NCBI RefSeq assembly: GCF_027744825.2
Contig: NC_071339.1
Span: 25,297,501 to 25,361,500 of the forward strand
Direction of reading: 5' to 3'
Source of the DNA: Synchiropus splendidus
Taxonomy: Eukaryota > Chordata > Actinopteri > Syngnathiformes > Callionymidae
DNA length: 64,000 nucleotides
Below, piece after piece: positions 61,137 through 64,000 of the stretch. Numbering within the stretch: the stretch's first letter is position 1; every line of letters begins with the position of its first letter. The notes below the pieces were generated by a model. That model worked only from the letters and a program-made list of their open reading frames with translations, ran no database searches and was not told the DNA's origin. A program made the position numbers and the translations under genes.

Positions 61137-64000
61137 GAAAAACACTTCAGACAGCTTAGATTTGATGTGCAACTACTAGAAATACCCTTTCTGCTCTAGT
61201 GGGACGTGAAAATTTCATGTTCTAAAGCTTCCTTGCAAAGTTATGGCACAATGCAGAAAACGCGTTTTCAGCCTGAAAAAAGGTCGATTCCGGAACGCCA
61301 AACAAAAGAATGTTGATAACTTTGGAAAAACACTTCAAACAGCTTAGATTTGATGTGCAACTACTAGAAAGACCCTTTCTGCTATAGTGGGAGGTTAAAA
61401 TTTCATGTTCTGAAGCTTCCCTGCAAAGTTATGGCACAATGCGTAAAACGCGTTTTCAGCCTGAGATAAGGTCGATTCCGGAACGCCAAACGTAAAAATG
61501 TTGATAACTTTGGAAAAACACTTCAGACAGCTTAGATTTGATGTGCAACTACTAGAAAGACCCTTTCTGCTATAGTGGGATATGAAAATTTCATGTTCTG
61601 AAGCTTCCCTGCAAAGTTATGGCCGAATGCGTAAATCGTGTTTTCTGCCTGAGATAAGGTCGATTCCGGAACGCCAAACATAAAAATGTTGATAACTTTC
61701 GAAAAGCACTTCAGACAGCTTAGATTTGTTGTGCAACTACTAGAAAGACCCTTTCTGCTATAGTGGGAGGTGAAAATTTCATATTCTGCAGCATTCCTGC
61801 AAAGTGATGACACCATACAGAAAACGCGTTTTCAGCCTGAGATAAGGTTGATTCCGGAACGCCTAACATAAAAATGTTGATAACTTTGGAAAAACACTTC
61901 AGACAGCTTAGATTTGATGTGCAACTACAAGACAGACCCTTTCTGCAATAGTGGGAGGTTAAAATATCATATTCTGAAGCTTCCCTGCAAAGTTATGGCA
62001 CAATGCTAAAAACACGTTTTCAGACTGAGATAAGGTGGGTTCCGGAACGCCAAACATAAAAATGTTGATAACTTAGGAAAAACACTTCAGACAGCTTAGA
62101 TTTGATGTGCAACTATTAGAAAGACCCTTTCTGCTTTAGTGGGAGGTCAAAATTTCATGTTCTGAAGCTTTATGCAAAGTTGTGGCACAATGCGTAAAAA
62201 GCGTTTTCAGCCTGAGATAAGGTCGACTCCGGAACGCCAAACATAAAAATGTTGATCAGTTTGGAAAAACACTTCAGACAGCTTAGCTTTAATGTGCAAC
62301 TACGAGAAAGACCCTTTCTGCTATTGTGGGATGTGAAAATTTCATGTTCTGAAGCTTCCCTGCAAAGTTATGGCACAATGCAGAAAAAACGTTTTCAGCC
62401 TGAGATAAGGTCGATTCCGGAACGCCAAACATAAAAATGTAGATAACTTTGGAAAAACACTTCAGACAGCTTAGATGTGATGTGCAATTACTCGAAAGAC
62501 CGTTTCTGCTATTGTGGGAGGTGAAAATTCGATGTTCTGAAGCTTCCCTGCAAAGTTATGGCACCATGCGTAAAACGCGTTTACAGCCTGAGATAAGATC
62601 GATTCCGGAATGCCAAACATAAAACTGTTGATAATTTTGGAAAAACACTTCAGACAGCTTAGATTTGATGTGCAACTACTAGAAAGACCCTTTCTGCCAT
62701 TGTGGGAGGTGAAAAATTCATGTTCTGAAGCTTCCTTGCAAAGTTATGGCACCATGCGTAAAACGCGTTTACAGCCTGAGATAAGGTCGATTCCGGAACG
62801 CCAAACATAAAAGTGTTGATAACTTTGAAAAGACATTTCAGACAGCTTAGATTTTATCTGCAACTACTAGAAAGACCCTTTCTGCTATAGTGGGAGGTGA
62901 AAATTTCATGTTCTGAAGCTTTATGCAAAGTTATGGCACAATGCGTAAAACGCGTTTTCAGCCTGAGATAAGGTCGATTCCAGAACGCCAAACATTAAAA
63001 TGTGGATAACTTTGGAAAAACACTTCAGACTGCTTAGATTTGATGTGCAACTACTAGAAAGACCCTTTCTGATATAGTGGGTGGTGAAAATTCGATGTTC
63101 TGAAGCTTCCCTCCAAAGTTATGGCATAATGCGTAAAACGCGTTTTCAGTCTGAGATAAGGTTGATTCCGGAACGCCAAACATAAAAATGTTGATAACTT
63201 TGGAAAAACACTTCAGACAGCTTAGCTTTGATGTGCAACTACTAGAAAGACCCTTTCTGCTATAGTGGAAGTTTAAAATGTCATGTTCTGAAGCTTCCCT
63301 GCAAAGTTATGGCACCATGCGTAAAACGCGTTTTCAGCCTGAGATAAGGTCGATTCCCGAACGCCAAACATAAAAGTGTTGATAACTTTGAAAAGACACT
63401 TCAGACAGCTTAGATTTGATGTGCAACTCCTAGAAAGACCCTTTCTGCTATAGCGCAAGTTTAAAATTTCATGTTCTGAATCTTCCCTGCAAAGTTATGG
63501 CACAATGCAGAAAACACGTCTTCAGCCTGAGATAAGATAGATTCTGGTACGCCAAACATAAAAATTTTGATAACTTTGGAAAAACACTTCAGACAGCTTC
63601 GATTTGATGTGCAACTACGAGAAAGACCGTTTCTGCTATAGTGGGAGGTGAAAATTCGATGTTCTGAAGGTTCCCTGCAAAGTTATGGCACCATGCGTAA
63701 AACGCGATTTCAGCCTGAGATAAGGTCGATTCCGGAACGCCAAACATAAACATGTTCATAATTCTGGCAAAACACTTCAGACAGCTAGGATTTGATGTGC
63801 AACTACTAGAAAGACCATTTCTGCCATTGTGGGAGGTGAAAATTCGATGTTCTGAAGTCTCCCTGCAAAGTTATGGCACAATGCAGAAAACGCGTTTTCA
63901 GGCTGAGATAAGGTGGGTTCCGGAACGCCAAACGTAAAAATGTTGTTAACTTTCGAAAAACACTTCAGACAGCTTAGATTTGATGTGCAACTACTAGAAA
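61137..64000 (+). repeat. Right copy of the 4510-bp duplication, cut by the window edge
   Basis: It matches 56627-59490 base for base on reading. I found a single substitution: T at 63481 (GAATCTTCC), where the left copy has G at 58971 (GAAGCTTCC), which destroys a HindIII site. No indel was seen over about 2.86 kb. The copy continues past the window. Confidence 0.9.

Larger units (their letters stand above)
1154..64000 (+). repeat. 188-bp satellite DNA array, about 334 head-to-tail monomers
   Basis: The consensus unit read by eye starts GGAACGCCAAACATAAAAAT, passes through GATGTGCAACTACTAGAAAG, CATGTTCTGAAGCTTCCC and GAAAACGCGTTTTCAGCC, and ends GATAAGGTCGATTCC; total 188 bp, 76 G+C. Every stretch I read between 1154 and 64000 aligns to this unit in the same orientation, with no unrelated spacer. 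Copies differ from consensus mostly by scattered substitutions and 1-7 bp indels. Common variants are TCGATTCC/TGGGTTCC, GCAGAAAACG/GCGTAAAACG, TTTGGAAAAAC/TTTCGAAAAAC and CTATAGTGG/CTACAGTGG. No transcription unit is evident. Likely pericentromeric or centromeric heterochromatin in a fish; location is inference. I do not recognise a named satellite family. Confidence 0.97.

Noticed and set aside
1257..64000. Over a hundred short open frames (60-144 codons) on both strands with recurring peptides such as MLITLEKHFRQLRFDVQLLE and FSKVINIFMFGVPESTLSQ
   Set aside because: They are the satellite read in two frames. 188 is not a multiple of 3, so each frame ends within one or two units. The plus-strand version exists only where a TAG (CTATAGTGG) has become CAG. 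Indels and stops vary freely, and no start context or codon conservation is evident.
1154..64000. CRISPR-like regular direct repeats
   Set aside because: The repeats touch each other with no unique spacers, the unit is 188 bp and the context is a vertebrate retrotransposon.
1154..64000. CENP-B box (TTCG, then A, then CGGG)
   Set aside because: The best candidate, TTTCGAAAAACACTTCAG, lacks the CGGG end, and the consensus unit has no other match on either strand.
1154..64000. Tandem exons of a repetitive protein gene
   Set aside because: In-frame stops in every unit, a length not divisible by three, and no conserved splice sites or variation pattern of coding sequence.
1154..64000. Identity with the centromeric EcoRI satellite of sea breams (187 bp) or the zebrafish 186-bp satellite
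   Set aside because: Only the length is similar. The consensus here has no EcoRI site and I cannot compare sequences without a search.

Overview
The window holds two things: the 3' end of a LINE retrotransposon (1-1153) and one uninterrupted tandem satellite array (1154-64000). There is no cellular gene, tRNA, rRNA or CRISPR array that I can support. The retrotransposon is of the L2/CR1-like kind common in ray-finned fishes: it carries a reverse-transcriptase fragment with the FADD active site, a conserved C-terminal tail, a short 3' UTR and a terminal TGATTC hexamer repeat. This suggests a teleost or other fish-like vertebrate. I cannot name the species or match the satellite to a named family.

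Layout. Bases 3-1004 are an open frame of 333 codons that runs off the left edge, so the element continues outside the window. Its 3' UTR and six TGATTC units end at 1153. The next base is already satellite sequence, joined in the middle of a monomer. From there to 64000 every base belongs to one satellite family. The monomer is 188 bp, about 40% G+C by hand count, always on the same strand, head to tail, about 334 copies. I saw no spacer, no inversion and no second transposon.

Structure of the array. The array is a patchwork rather than a simple monotony. Monomer subtypes cluster in regional blocks, and many blocks arose by duplication of several monomers at once: 3 (about 564 bp), 5 (940), 6 (1129), 7 (1316), 8 (1503), 9 (1693) and 24 (4510) monomers. 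Some pairs look identical or nearly so, notably 20557-21872 versus 21873-23188, and 56627-59490 versus 61137-64000. In at least five places a duplicated block differs from its partner by exactly one monomer, with the switch in register inside a hybrid monomer. This is the most distinctive signal of ongoing unequal exchange or template switching.

Monomer design. All five CpGs of the consensus lie within about 37 bp, and each shows frequent transitions to TpG or CpA, as expected from germline methylation. The same half of the monomer carries three perfect palindromes: GAAGCTTC, GAAAACGCGTTTTC and TTCCGGAA. The unit length is close to a vertebrate nucleosome repeat. These traits fit a pericentromeric or centromeric satellite, but the sequence alone does not prove that role.

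The many short open frames on both strands across the array are by-products of the repeat. The monomer length is not a multiple of three, each frame dies within one or two units, and I do not call them genes. Block limits below were read by eye and are good to about 20 bp.
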